Positions 24,570 to 33,549 are shown, counted from the first letter of the stretch. The stretch: DNA of 64,000 nt from Phenylobacterium sp. (GCF_030681155.1 NZ_JAUXXE010000053.1:79194-143193), one strand, 5' to 3'. Notes: generated from the letters alone by a model not told the origin. Program-made: numbers and translations.

Positions 24570-25199
24570 TCACCCAATCGGGTCAGGCCAACCCTCCGAC
24601 TCGATACCGCCCGCGACATGGAGGTGTCCCGTAAGGACAAACGGCAAACCATCCATCTGCCCCCGTAACGTGTCGAGCAATTCCGCGTAGAGACTGCGCA
24701 CCCCTGCGACGACGGGCGAACCCGATTCGCCATCCAACCGCGTCAAATTCGGAAGGCATGCGGCCGTCGGGTAAGAGACCGCCAAGACGTTAGCGGCCAC
24801 AGCTCCGCTGGCGCCGGCGATCGGCACGAGGTGGCGTGCCGCCTCAACCCGCCCGTCATGCCGCCGCACATTTCCGACGACGCGGATATTGAATGCCTCC
24901 AAGAGGGGCCGCGGCGCTTCCAACCGACCTGCGGCATCATGATTGCCGGCGACGATCACGATTGTCATTCTTGGCTGCGCGCGGCTCAGCCGCACAAGCG
25001 CATTGTAGAAAAGCTGTTGCGCTTCTCCGGACGGGTTCTGACTGTCGAATACATCGCCGGCGATTATGAGCGCATCGACATTCCGCTCAACGACGATCTC
25101 TTCGAGGCGATCAAAGACTTTACGGTGCTCGTGCTCGCGCGAGAACCCGCGCAGCGTTTGACCGACGTGCCAATCAGCCGTGTGCAGAATGCGAATCAT
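24570..25199 (-). pseudogene. SbcD-like exonuclease (metallophosphoesterase), truncated by IS3
   Basis: From ATG 25199 about 209 residues remain. The Mre11/SbcD phosphoesterase motifs are present: 'HTADWHVGQ', 'IIAGDVFDSQ', 'VAGNHDAAG' and 'LTGHLHVAGG'. The reading frame ends at a TGA created by the IS3 terminus (TGATCC), so the capping and C-terminal regions are missing (family length is roughly 380-420). The start overlaps the herA stop by 4 bases (ATGA), showing translational coupling. A partner SbcC-like ATPase may once have followed. Confidence 0.85.
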
Positions 25200-27313
25200 T
25201 GCCCTTGGTCCTCCGGCTCTTGCACCGGAGGAGTGCCCGACCATGCTTTCGAGATTACGCCCCAATCGACGCCTCGCTCTTCGGCCAGCGTCCACACCTT
25301 CCAGAAATCCGGGTCCGCCGACTGCGGCCGCTGCGCATCGGGCAATTCATCCACCTCTACCAGAACCGGGATCGGTGCTGCCCAGCCGAGGAGGACAGCC
25401 TGTCGGGACGGTAAACTTGGCAACTCGCGGAGCAGCCCGCCTACATTATCGGGAACCAGGCGCGCGACGAGATTCTGGTCTGCGTCATTGACTATGCGGT
25501 GCAATAGAAACGTGTTGCATTGAGCGAGCACCGTCGGAGAAAGCTCCGACGGACGCTGTGACGAAAGCACTAGCCCAAGCCCGAACTTGCGTCCCTCACG
25601 GGCTATACGCTCGAACACCTCGCGGCAGAGTTGGGTTGGAGATGAGGCAGGGCCGTCATCGTCCTTACCACGCCGAACGAATGTGTGCGCTTCCTCAAGG
25701 ACGAGGACGGTCGGCAAGGTCTGGCCCTTCGGATGGCCGCGGCGATACCGCTGAAGAGATTCGAAAATCAGCCGTGCTAGAACAGAAACAACGATGTGAA
25801 CGATCTCGGACGGGACGAGAGATAGGTCGACAACTGCGATCTGTCCGTTGCTTGCACCATCGTCGCCCACGTAATCCTTCAGCCAGGTTTCGAATGAGGT
25901 CGGCGGATCGCGCCCAATTACCGCGCCAAGTCGCTGGTCAGCGAGCATTCCGCGAATGCGCAGTCCAAGCGTTGAGATAAACCCCGCAAGGTTCCCCCCT
26001 TGCTCGGTTGCCACCCGGTCGAGGTGTTCGGCAAGAATGTTAACGTCAAAGAACTGCGGGGCGTCCTCGCTGATGGGCGCCGCGTGGCCGACATCCGGCA
26101 GTGTCTGCGCCAAGGTGTCCAATGCGCCACGGACCGTCTCCAGGTCAGCGATCGCGAAGTCATTGAAGAAATTGCCTGAGCGCCGCTGATCGACGACTCC
26201 CGTGGTCGTGGTTGCAATTGCAGCCAGGGCCCCACTCACCGGCTCCTGAACCTCACCGGCAAACTGGGAACAATCTGAAGCGATCGTTTCAAGGAGCCGC
26301 GCGCATTCGAATCTCGGTCTCGGGGCACCCGCGAAGGCCTGGGTGCCGGTGTTCAGCATCGCCAAAATACGGATTGAATAGGAACCGAGGTAGCGGCGGA
26401 TCATCGCCTCTCTCGGCACACCCTCCGTCTGGCCGGCCTTCAATTCTCGGAGCCCCTGCATCAGCAGCGGCCGTTGCGCACCGGGCTGGGCGTGCGCGAC
26501 CGCGGTCCATTCGTGCCCGCTCCAGAGCCACGCGGGGACGTCGAGCGGTCGCTCTCCTTCTGCCACGGGTGGAACGCGAAACAATCGCAGTTCGTCTCCC
26601 CGATCAGCAAAGGCCCTGGCGTATTCGCCATTTGGATCAAGGACGATAAACCGCGCATTGGGCGCTCCGGTCTTGCCGGCGTCCTGGATGGCCTTCTCGG
26701 CCGCCGCCATAGACCATCGAATTAGCCCCGCCACGGTGCATGATTTGCCGCTGCCGGTGTTTCCCAACACGGCCAAGTGCCGGCCGAAGAGCTTGTCAGG
26801 ATCGACCATGATGGCGGCATTTGACGCCATCGGAGAGGATCCAATTCTGACTCTCTTGTCGTCGTCCCTCGCTCCTACGATGGCTTCGACCTGTGAGGGC
26901 GTCGGAATGAGAACCTGGTCTCCCACTGACGGAAATGCGACAACGCCACGGGAGAGTTCGTATACGGTTGTTCCCGAAGCGCGATCGCGTCGGGATGTCA
27001 GCGTTCCGACCGGGGACAGCGACATTTTCCGCAGCGGAAATGGCAGATCGATCAGGCCGAAATCTTTAAGGCCGGCACGCTTTGGATAGGGAGAGCGCTC
27101 GATCCCAATCCAGGTGATGTAGGCAACCGTCGCACCGGCTTCATTGGGGATGAGCAGATATCCATTGAGCCGCGGAAAGCCAGCCGGCACACCGGTATTT
27201 AGCGCCGTGGAGTGCGGAGCATCGAGCTCGAGAAGGACCCGAACTTCGTCAGGCGCGACCGACTCGACCACACCGACCACAAGACCGGACAAACGTTCGA
27301 CTGGAGTTGTCAT
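25196..27313 (-). CDS. herA: HerA-like ATPase/translocase (DUF87)
   Basis: 705 aa from ATG 27313 (a GTG 18 bases upstream overlaps the sir2 stop). N-terminal HAS barrel, then the FtsK/HerA motor: Walker A 'LGNTGSGKSCTVAGL' near residue 185, 'FIVLDPNGEYARAF', and 'PTVLVLEEAHTFV' as Walker B. 'VLSSQRPSELSPTVLAQCNT' is the sensor/arginine-finger region typical of bacterial HerA. It is the middle gene of a SIR2-HerA-SbcD operon. SIR2-HerA pairs are known antiphage systems forming large complexes that deplete NAD+ or degrade DNA. Confidence 0.92.
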   Translation of the reverse strand: MTTPVERLSGLVVGVVESVAPDEVRVLLELDAPHSTALNTGVPAGFPRLNGYLLIPNEAGATVAYITWIGIERSPYPKRAGLKDFGLIDLPFPLRKMSLSPVGTLTSRRDRASGTTVYELSRGVVAFPSVGDQVLIPTPSQVEAIVGARDDDKRVRIGSSPMASNAAIMVDPDKLFGRHLAVLGNTGSGKSCTVAGLIRWSMAAAEKAIQDAGKTGAPNARFIVLDPNGEYARAFADRGDELRLFRVPPVAEGERPLDVPAWLWSGHEWTAVAHAQPGAQRPLLMQGLRELKAGQTEGVPREAMIRRYLGSYSIRILAMLNTGTQAFAGAPRPRFECARLLETIASDCSQFAGEVQEPVSGALAAIATTTTGVVDQRRSGNFFNDFAIADLETVRGALDTLAQTLPDVGHAAPISEDAPQFFDVNILAEHLDRVATEQGGNLAGFISTLGLRIRGMLADQRLGAVIGRDPPTSFETWLKDYVGDDGASNGQIAVVDLSLVPSEIVHIVVSVLARLIFESLQRYRRGHPKGQTLPTVLVLEEAHTFVRRGKDDDGPASSPTQLCREVFERIAREGRKFGLGLVLSSQRPSELSPTVLAQCNTFLLHRIVNDADQNLVARLVPDNVGGLLRELPSLPSRQAVLLGWAAPIPVLVEVDELPDAQRPQSADPDFWKVWTLAEERGVDWGVISKAWSGTPPVQEPEDQGQ

Positions 27314-27320
27314 GGTCGCC

Positions 27321-28625
27321 TCATACCGCACCGATTGAGGGTGCTGGAGACGATGCCGCCGGCGGATCGTTTGCTTTTGGATCGCCCGGTCGATGCTTCA
27401 ACAGCTCGGTCATTCGGCCGGATATATAGTCGAGCGCCGGCTTTGGCAGATAGTTTGCGACTAGCGTTTGAAGGTCTGAGAAATGCGGGCCGATCAACAG
27501 CGAGACCTGCGCATCCCGCGTCTTTTCAATGAAGGCTTTGAGGCGGTCATCAGCCTCATAGGCCATGATCACCAAATGGGTCGACGGGATCGTCAGCATA
27601 TCGAGCAGCACTCGATTCACATGGTCGTCACCGAAGCCATAGCCGTAGGTCACGACAACAGCGTTGGGTCGGCAGGCTGCGGCTGCGAAGTCGCGAAAGA
27701 GTTCCGCATAAGGGTATTGGGTTGTTTCGACATCCTTCGCGGGATTGGGATAGATCATCACCGTATCGACGGGCTTTTTGGGAATGTCGGTATGATCCGC
27801 AGGCGCTCCGAATGGGATGCCCTTGCGATAAATTCGCCGCTCGTTCTTATCGAAAAACCAGTCCAGTGAGCCGTGGAGCTTGGTCAGGCGAATGACGCCC
27901 TCCATGAACCGAGGTTCTCCCCGAATGCCGGGTGGATTGTAGTGGACGTCAACTTCAACACGCGACGCTCGGAAGACCGGATTCAGAGCGCCGACGAATC
28001 TATCGATGATCCGAAGACCCGCAAAATCGCAACCATGTTCGATCAGGCGGTCGTAGTTGGTTGTGAAGACGTGCAAACGTTCACGTGACGCAGCGCGGCT
28101 CGCAAAACTCAACAGGAATGATTGCAGAGTTCCTTGGGCAGCATCCTTCGATGCCGGATCCTTTCCAACGACAATCCCGCTTTCCGTCTTCAACAATGAA
28201 GTGAGGAAGCCGGACATCTGGGTGTCAATGCCGTCCTTGAGGCTCTTCTCTGCCGCCTTGTCGATGACTCCAAGGCCCTCAAGCAGCGCAAGCGCACTTC
28301 GAAACTGATCTTCGATGTTTGCTGCGCCTCTTTTCATGGCCGTCGCTCCGGCCTGGGCGTGGGCATCGATGGCGACGTCATACGTCGTGCCAAATGTAAC
28401 CTTGGCCATTCCGGTCGCCCCTACACCCGCGAGGTAACCGACCGCAGTGGTGAACCCGCTGCCGAGCAGCAGATTGAGGTGCTCTGCCTGGAAAACAGCG
28501 GAAAGCCATGGCTCGATGTGCTTTCGAGCACTGTTGGTCAGGGAGTCCAGTTCATCGAGGTCGGTGGGTAGATCGTCCCAGGAGCCTGAATGGCTGCCCA
28601 CGCGATAAAAGTGCTTCTTATCCAT
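27321..28625 (-). CDS. SIR2-domain protein (probable NADase/nuclease of a SIR2-HerA defence system)
   Basis: 434 aa from ATG 28625, which has a GGGGGGA ribosome site. SIR2-like motifs: 'LNLLLGSGFTTAVG' (nucleotide loop), 'HVFTTNYDRLIEHG', 'LTKLHGSLDWFF' (catalytic His) and 'VVTYGYGFGDDHVNRVL'. The N-terminal region is helical. It ends 7 bases before herA. In defence SIR2 proteins this domain hydrolyses NAD+. All key motifs appear intact. Confidence 0.9.
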   Translation of the reverse strand: MDKKHFYRVGSHSGSWDDLPTDLDELDSLTNSARKHIEPWLSAVFQAEHLNLLLGSGFTTAVGYLAGVGATGMAKVTFGTTYDVAIDAHAQAGATAMKRGAANIEDQFRSALALLEGLGVIDKAAEKSLKDGIDTQMSGFLTSLLKTESGIVVGKDPASKDAAQGTLQSFLLSFASRAASRERLHVFTTNYDRLIEHGCDFAGLRIIDRFVGALNPVFRASRVEVDVHYNPPGIRGEPRFMEGVIRLTKLHGSLDWFFDKNERRIYRKGIPFGAPADHTDIPKKPVDTVMIYPNPAKDVETTQYPYAELFRDFAAAACRPNAVVVTYGYGFGDDHVNRVLLDMLTIPSTHLVIMAYEADDRLKAFIEKTRDAQVSLLIGPHFSDLQTLVANYLPKPALDYISGRMTELLKHRPGDPKANDPPAASSPAPSIGAV

Positions 28626-28702
28626 ACTTCCCCCCGAGACCGCGATCACGGCCCTTTTCTTCATCAATTGCGCCACTCGGGACGAAATAATTTGTCATCC
28701 CG

Positions 28703-29623
28703 CTATGCCTCATCGATTGCTGCTCCTGGCGACCACGGCCCGCTCGGCGGCCAGACTCGTTGTTCATTCAGTCCGACGACCAGCGGCATCAAGAAGACGC
28801 GAAGATCGGCGATGGTAACGGCGAAAGCGTCAGGTGCGGCTGCCATCCGATCGCGGCCGAGGAAGGCGCGCCATTGAGCAGCCCATGCCTCCGCGAATTC
28901 ATCGGTCAGGCCAACCGGAATATCGGACGGAAGAACCGTTCCGCGTCGTTCGAAGGTTCGCTGGACGGCCTCGACAAGGGCGGCCTGGCGAAGCTCGAAT
29001 GTTCGGGAAATCACCCAGAGATCATAGAAGTCCTTGAGCCTGCTATTGGCCACACCGAGGGTCACAAGAGCCTCGAATTTCTCGGCCACCACCGTTTCGA
29101 CGGGATAGGCTCGAAGATGCGGCGCCGGTGCGTCAAGCAAGGCGGGGTAGTCGATCTCTATAGCCGCGGGCGTAATGGCATCGCCAAAACCAATGTCGAC
29201 CTGGATCGATATGCGCGCGCCGGCGATCGTTGCCGTCGTGCGAACACGCACGCCACCATATTCCACCTCCTCGCGGATCGGCGCCGCCATCAACGCGGCG
29301 ACGTCAAACGTCACACCGTCGTCGGCAACAGGCTGCGCACAAATGGCCCGGAAGGTCTCGGCGATGGCCTCGGCGTCGTTGTCGCCGTGGCCAAGCAGAT
29401 CCAGATCGCGAGTGGGCCGGAACGGGTCGGCGACCCAGGTCACGAAGAGCATCGCACCTTTGAGGATGAAGCGATCGCGATGTGGTGAGACGCTCAGCCG
29501 GTAGAGCAGACGCTCGAGCGCATAGCGCGTCAGGAGAATCTGGAAATCCGACCGTTCGGCACGTGCCCGGTCGAGGAGCCGCGCCCGCACTGATGCGCCG
29601 ATGTTGCGGGGCTCACGCGGCAT
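28703..29623 (-). CDS. abiEii: AbiEii/AbiGii-type nucleotidyltransferase toxin
   Basis: 306 aa. 'DRFILKGAMLFVTWVADPFRPTRDLDLLGHGDND' (read in parts) gives the KGA and RxTxDLD nucleotidyltransferase signature; 'YPVETVVAEKFEALVTLG' and 'SRLKDFYDLWVI' are the other AbiEii landmarks. The toxin of a type IV toxin-antitoxin system; homologues transfer nucleotides to tRNA or other RNA and give abortive infection. The start overlaps the antitoxin end by 11 bases. Confidence 0.92.
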   Translation of the reverse strand: MPREPRNIGASVRARLLDRARAERSDFQILLTRYALERLLYRLSVSPHRDRFILKGAMLFVTWVADPFRPTRDLDLLGHGDNDAEAIAETFRAICAQPVADDGVTFDVAALMAAPIREEVEYGGVRVRTTATIAGARISIQVDIGFGDAITPAAIEIDYPALLDAPAPHLRAYPVETVVAEKFEALVTLGVANSRLKDFYDLWVISRTFELRQAALVEAVQRTFERRGTVLPSDIPVGLTDEFAEAWAAQWRAFLGRDRMAAAPDAFAVTIADLRVFLMPLVVGLNEQRVWPPSGPWSPGAAIDEA

Positions 29624-30233
29624 CGGACACCATTGCTTCGACGTAAGGGCGCATGATTGACCAGACCCGCGCCTTGCGCGCGTAACGCCAGAGCTGATCC
29701 GGCTTGCATCGGCGGCGGCGGAGGCCCTCGCGCAGTCCCTCCATCGCTACATCGAGACCGACCTTGGTCCGATAGCGAAAGCAGTCGACGATTGTTCTCG
29801 CCGGATCCGTGATGGGAACATCGACACTCTCGATGCGGTGACGCTCCACCCCTTCGGTCAGCGCAGACCCCGTAAAGCGCACGAACCGGATAGGTGGATA
29901 ATCGATCTTGGGACGCCAGGCGGCGCGGTCGATCGCCATCCACACAGCCGAGGGCATCTGCAGCGTCAGTTCGTGGTATTGGAGCGCTGAGGTCAGGCAG
30001 ACCACGCCCTTTGGGACCAGAACAGCGGCTTCGGCAAGCGCATGGGCAGCCTCAACCTGGGTATCCGGGAGCTGATAGAGGCCGCGCGCCGGTCGGACGA
30101 CCGCTTTCTCCCGAACGAGACGGGCGAGCGTCTCCGGTCCAATGCCTTCGGCAACGAATTCCTTCAGCCGGAGCATTCCCCGGGCCTTCAGGAGGTCGAG
30201 CGCACGAAGTCGCTGGGCGGTGGCGGATGTCAT
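29613..30233 (-). CDS. abiEi: AbiEi-type antitoxin/transcriptional regulator
   Basis: 206 aa from ATG 30233 (MTSATAQRLRALDLLKARGML). An N-terminal winged helix ('LLKARGMLRLKEFVAEGIGPETLARLVREKAVVRP', in parts, and 'RGLYQLPD') precedes the AbiEi C-terminal domain ('ALQYHELTLQMPSAVWMAI', 'PARTIVDCFRYR'). Such antitoxins repress their own operon and block the toxin without stable binding. Overlaps abiEii, so translation is coupled. An AT-rich stretch (30255-30300) upstream is the likely promoter. Confidence 0.9.
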   Translation of the reverse strand: MTSATAQRLRALDLLKARGMLRLKEFVAEGIGPETLARLVREKAVVRPARGLYQLPDTQVEAAHALAEAAVLVPKGVVCLTSALQYHELTLQMPSAVWMAIDRAAWRPKIDYPPIRFVRFTGSALTEGVERHRIESVDVPITDPARTIVDCFRYRTKVGLDVAMEGLREGLRRRRCKPDQLWRYARKARVWSIMRPYVEAMVSDAA

Positions 30234-30458
30234 GGTCGGTGACGTTTCCTCTGTTCTGGCAAAATATAGCAGAGGTTTTATCACAACTCTGCGTGCTCGG
30301 AAATCCTGATTTTTGTGCCTTTTCGTCTAGCCAACCCTTTGGTGGGGAAAGCCTTCCCCCTGGCCGGCGCCGTGGTCGCCGGCGCACCCCCTTCTGCGGG
30401 GGGACCCCCAGGCTGTGCAAAAACCGATGGCGAGCGGCGCCGGCCGCGTCGCCGTCGC

Positions 30459-30860
30459 TTACGCGGCGTACAGCGCGTGGATCAGCGGGCAGCCTGGGTC
30501 CTGACCGGCCTCGCAGGCCCGTACCGAGCCGGCGAGGACCCGCTCCATTCGCTTGAGGTCGGCGATGCGCGCACGCACGTCCTGCAGGTGCGAGGCCGCG
30601 AGATCCCTGACCTCCGCGCAGGACGCCTGGCCGCCGGCGGCGAGCGCCAGCAACGCGCGAACCTCGTCCAGCGTGAAGCCCAGCTCCCGCGCCCGACGCA
30701 CGAAGCCCAGGCGGCCCACGTCGTCGCCACCGTAGCTGCGATAGCGGCCGCGCCGGGGCGGGGCCGGCATCAGGCCGATCCGCTCGTAGTAGCGGATCGT
30801 CTCGATGTTGCAGCCCGTGCGGCGTGAGAGCTCGCCGATCTGGATCGCCTGGTCGGCCAT
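30459..30860 (-). CDS. merR: MerR mercury-responsive regulator
   Basis: 133 aa. MerR HTH 'IQIGELSRRTGCNIETIRYYERIGL' region, then 'GRYRSYGGDDVGRLGFVRRARELGFTLDEVRALL' (read in parts), and three cysteines in mercury-MerR positions: 'ASCAEV', 'VRACEAGQDPGC'. These three residues bind Hg(II) across the dimer in MerR. Divergent from merT across a MerR-type promoter. Confidence 0.9.
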   Translation of the reverse strand: MADQAIQIGELSRRTGCNIETIRYYERIGLMPAPPRRGRYRSYGGDDVGRLGFVRRARELGFTLDEVRALLALAAGGQASCAEVRDLAASHLQDVRARIADLKRMERVLAGSVRACEAGQDPGCPLIHALYAA

Positions 30861-30885
30861 GGGGAGCGCGGCTTTCGATTAGGGC

Positions 30886-30916
30886 TTGAGTCTGTAGTCG
30901 CTACAGATGGCATCCT
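30886..30916 (+). promoter_or_regulatory. MerR-type operator/promoter
   Basis: -35-like TTGAGT (30886-30891) and -10-like CATCCT (30911-30916) are separated by 19 bases, the long spacer typical of MerR-controlled promoters. Between them is the palindrome TCTGTAG-TCG-CTACAGA (30891-30907). Confidence 0.75.
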
Positions 30917-30944
30917 AGTCGTCATTGCACCAGGAGACGACGGC

Positions 30945-31358
30945 GTGACGGCAAGCAGCGGGCTTCGAGTCCGACGGGAAGGACAGGGCGGCAAGCCCGC
31001 CGAGACCGCCTTGAACTGGGCGGCGGTCGCCGCTGCGGCCGGAGCGGTCTTCGCCTGGGCCGCATGCTGCGTCCTACCGATGTCGTTGGCGCTGGCTGGC
31101 CTTGGGCTGGGCGGTCTGGGCTGGGTCGCCGGTCAGCGCACCTGGTTTACGCTCGGGGCGCTGGCCTTGATCAGCGTGGGCTGGGTCGTCACCTGGCGCC
31201 GGGCGCGGACGTGCCGGGTCGATAGCAGCTGCGCTGCGCCATCACGGCTGGGGATCGCCATGCTCGGTGCGGCCACCGTCCTCGTTCTGCTTGCTCTGAT
31301 CTGGCAGCCTATCGTCGAGCCCTGGGCCCTGGCGCTGATCCGGAGCGCCCGCGGATGA
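30945..31358 (+). CDS. merT: MerT-like mercuric ion transport protein
   Basis: 137 aa from GTG 30945 (GGAGA site). Three to four predicted membrane segments; the first contains the Cys pair 'FAWAACCVLPMSLALAGLG' that in MerT takes Hg(II) across the inner membrane. A later loop has 'RARTCRVDSSCAAPSR', a second cysteine pair. First gene of the operon driven by the MerR promoter; overlaps the next gene by 4 bases. Confidence 0.85.
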   Translation: MTASSGLRVRREGQGGKPAETALNWAAVAAAAGAVFAWAACCVLPMSLALAGLGLGGLGWVAGQRTWFTLGALALISVGWVVTWRRARTCRVDSSCAAPSRLGIAMLGAATVLVLLALIWQPIVEPWALALIRSARG

Positions 31359-31606
31359 GCGACGTGCAGATTGAGCTCCGCTCTACGCTCACCTGTCCGC
31401 ACTGCGGCCACCAGGCGACCGAGACCATGCCGACCGACGCCTGCCAGTACTTCTACGACTGCCAGGGCTGCGGCGTCGTCCTCAAGCCCAAGCCGGGCGA
31501 CTGCTGCGTCTTCTGCTCTTACGCGGACGTGCCCTGTCCGCCCATCCAAGAAGCAGGGGCCAGCGGTGGGGCCGCCGCCTGCTGCAGCGGCGGCCGCGAT
31601 GGGTAA
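31355..31606 (+). CDS. GDCCVxC-domain protein
   Basis: 83 aa, rich in cysteine: 'LTCPHCGHQ', 'YDCQGCGVVLKPKPGDCCVFCSYADVPCPP' (in parts) and a terminal 'AACCSGG'. The GDCCVxC family (some members selenoproteins) is associated with mercury operons; its role is probably in binding or passing metal. Here all positions are Cys. Overlaps the genes on both sides. Confidence 0.85.
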   Translation: MSDVQIELRSTLTCPHCGHQATETMPTDACQYFYDCQGCGVVLKPKPGDCCVFCSYADVPCPPIQEAGASGGAAACCSGGRDG

Positions 31607-31979
31607 GTGCGACGCGGTTGGCGGTGCCAAAGATTGGGCCAGCGACACGCGCGCCTTCATCGCGCTCTGGGCGCTCCCCGGCGCAGCGATGCTCGCAGCC
31701 CTCCTGCTGGAGCCCACGCTTCGCGCAGCCGTCTGGGCGGGCATGCTGGTCTGGATGGGCTTCGCCTGTCTGCTGAACGCCCGGCGGTGCGGCCGCATCC
31801 ACTGCCGCGTGACGGGCCCCTACCTCCTGGCGATGGCAGGCTTGGTGGTCGCCTACGCCGCAGGCGCGGCACCGTTTGGCCCACACGGTTGGAGCTTCCT
31901 CGGGGGCGCAACCCTCATAGGCTTCGTGGTCCTCTGGTGGGGCAGCGAGCGTCTATGGGGCAAGTTCGGGCGGCCATAG
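31599..31979 (+). CDS. Membrane protein of the mercury operon
   Basis: 126 aa from ATG 31599, overlapping the GDCCVxC stop by 8 bases. About four hydrophobic segments ('FIALWALPGAAMLAALLL', 'AVWAGMLVWMGFACLL', 'YLLAMAGLVVAYAAG', 'FLGGATLIGFVVLWWG') and 'NARRCGRIHCRVTGP' with two cysteines. A family often seen beside mer genes; specific function unknown, possibly metal transport. Confidence 0.75.
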   Translation: MGKCDAVGGAKDWASDTRAFIALWALPGAAMLAALLLEPTLRAAVWAGMLVWMGFACLLNARRCGRIHCRVTGPYLLAMAGLVVAYAAGAAPFGPHGWSFLGGATLIGFVVLWWGSERLWGKFGRP

Positions 31980-32097
31980 CGACCAATCGGCTGAATACCC
32001 GCTACGCTCCCGCCGTCGGCGCCCCGCGTCGAAACCTGCCGCCGAGTGGACCTCGGCCTTGCCAAGTGGAATTGGCGACCAAATCACAGTAGAATCA

Positions 32098-33549
32098 ATG
32101 AGCTACGAAACTGCCGTGAGGGTTCTCGTGAGCTTCTTGGAAGGAACAGATCGGACACAGGTAAGCCTGCTGCCTCCCTGCATCGATGACTATGTCGCTC
32201 CCGAATCCCTGGTGCGAGTTGTCGACGCGTTCGTTGGTAGTCTCGACCTCGCAGAACTCGGCTTTGCTCGCACCGTCGCGGCGGCGACCGGCCGGCCCGG
32301 CTACCATCCCGGGGACATGCTTCGGCTGTATGTCTGGGGCTATCTCAACCAGGTTCGCTCTTCCAGGCACCTCGAGCGGGCCTGCATCCGCGACCTTGAA
32401 GCGCTGTGGCTCATGAAGCAGCTCGCGCCGGACTATCGCACCATCGCCGCCTTCCGGCACGACAACCCCGAGGCCATCGTTGCGGCGAGCGCGGCATTCA
32501 TCCAGTTCTGCCTCGACGGCGGGCTCATCACCGGCCGGATGGTGGCGCTGGACGGGACGAAGATGCGGGCCGTCGCCAGCCCGAAGAACATCGCCGGCGC
32601 CGAGCGGCTGGCTCGCGACGTCGCACATACCGAGAAGGAGATCGCCTACTACTTGGACCGGCTCGACGCCATGGACGAAGCCGTGACCCAGGGCTTCGAC
32701 GACCAACCGGTTCACCGGCAGGCCTTCACTGACGCGATCGCCGCGTTGAGCCGGCGGAAGGATCGGCTGGCGCGCCGGCAAGAAATCTTGGTGGAACGCG
32801 CCGAAAAGGTGCTGGTCTTCGGCGAGCCCGACGCGAGGCCGATGGGCTACGCCCACTCACCCAAGATGCCCTGCTACAACATGCAAAGCGTCGTGGACGT
32901 AGATAGCGGTCTGATCGTCCACCACGACGTCGCCAACGAAGCGAACGACAGCCAACTCCTGCACCCAATGTCGCTGGCGACGATGGAAGTGCTGCAGGTC
33001 GACCGCCTGACTGTTCTGGCGGACGGCGGCTACTCGAACGCCCAGGCGATAGCGGCGTGCGAGCACGATCGAATCGAGGTCGCGGCGCCGATCAAGCGCG
33101 GCGCGATGAACACCGACTTCTTTCGGCCGACCCAGTTCGCATTTGATGAGGCGTCAGACACCATCCGCTGCCCGGCGGGTCAGACGATGAAGCCCTCCGG
33201 CAAACACACCCGCAATCGCGCCATCCGATATCGAACGACCGCCTGCAGGGACTGCCGCCTGAAGCCGAGATGCACAGCGGGCGCCCAACGGACGATCCAT
33301 CGCCTGTTCGACCAGGCGGCGCTCGATCGCATGGAGGCGAGGATCTACGCCAATCCAAGCCTGATGGTGACGCGCCGATGCACGGTTGAGCACCCGTTCG
33401 GCACGATCAAGCGAATGTCGGGAGGTGGTCGGTTCCTTACCCGCGGCCTCAGAGCAGTAAAGGCAGAGGCAGCGCTCTCCATCCTGGCCTTCAACATCAT
33501 CCACGCGGTGAATGTCTTCGGTCCGGCGCGCCTGACACCGTCGGCCTAA
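32098..33549 (+). CDS. IS1182-family transposase
   Basis: 483 aa from ATG 32098 (MSYETAVRVLVSFLEG). N-terminal DUF772 region 'YHPGDMLRLYVWGYLNQVRSSR', 'DYRTIAAFRHDN', central 'VALDGTKMRAVAS', 'DGGYSNAQAI' and C-terminal 'RTTACRDCRLKPRCTAG', 'EHPFGTIKRMSGGGRFLTRG'. Looks intact. A sequence like an IS1182 end (GTTTTGGCACAGCC) lies near 33591, but no matching left repeat was found upstream, so the element is not delimited. Confidence 0.9.
   Translation: MSYETAVRVLVSFLEGTDRTQVSLLPPCIDDYVAPESLVRVVDAFVGSLDLAELGFARTVAAATGRPGYHPGDMLRLYVWGYLNQVRSSRHLERACIRDLEALWLMKQLAPDYRTIAAFRHDNPEAIVAASAAFIQFCLDGGLITGRMVALDGTKMRAVASPKNIAGAERLARDVAHTEKEIAYYLDRLDAMDEAVTQGFDDQPVHRQAFTDAIAALSRRKDRLARRQEILVERAEKVLVFGEPDARPMGYAHSPKMPCYNMQSVVDVDSGLIVHHDVANEANDSQLLHPMSLATMEVLQVDRLTVLADGGYSNAQAIAACEHDRIEVAAPIKRGAMNTDFFRPTQFAFDEASDTIRCPAGQTMKPSGKHTRNRAIRYRTTACRDCRLKPRCTAGAQRTIHRLFDQAALDRMEARIYANPSLMVTRRCTVEHPFGTIKRMSGGGRFLTRGLRAVKAEAALSILAFNIIHAVNVFGPARLTPSA

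Larger units (their letters stand above)
23313..24572 (+). mobile_element. IS3-family insertion sequence (IS407/IS51-like)
   Basis: About 1260 bp with imperfect terminal repeats starting TGATCC at 23313 and, as reverse complement, TGATCC ending at 24572; 13 of the first 21 positions match, including ATGTT. Two frames, orfA and orfB. Flanks (GAAG to the left, CCCA to the right) do not form a target duplication, and both flanking genes are truncated, so the element probably mediated a deletion or recombination. Confidence 0.8.
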
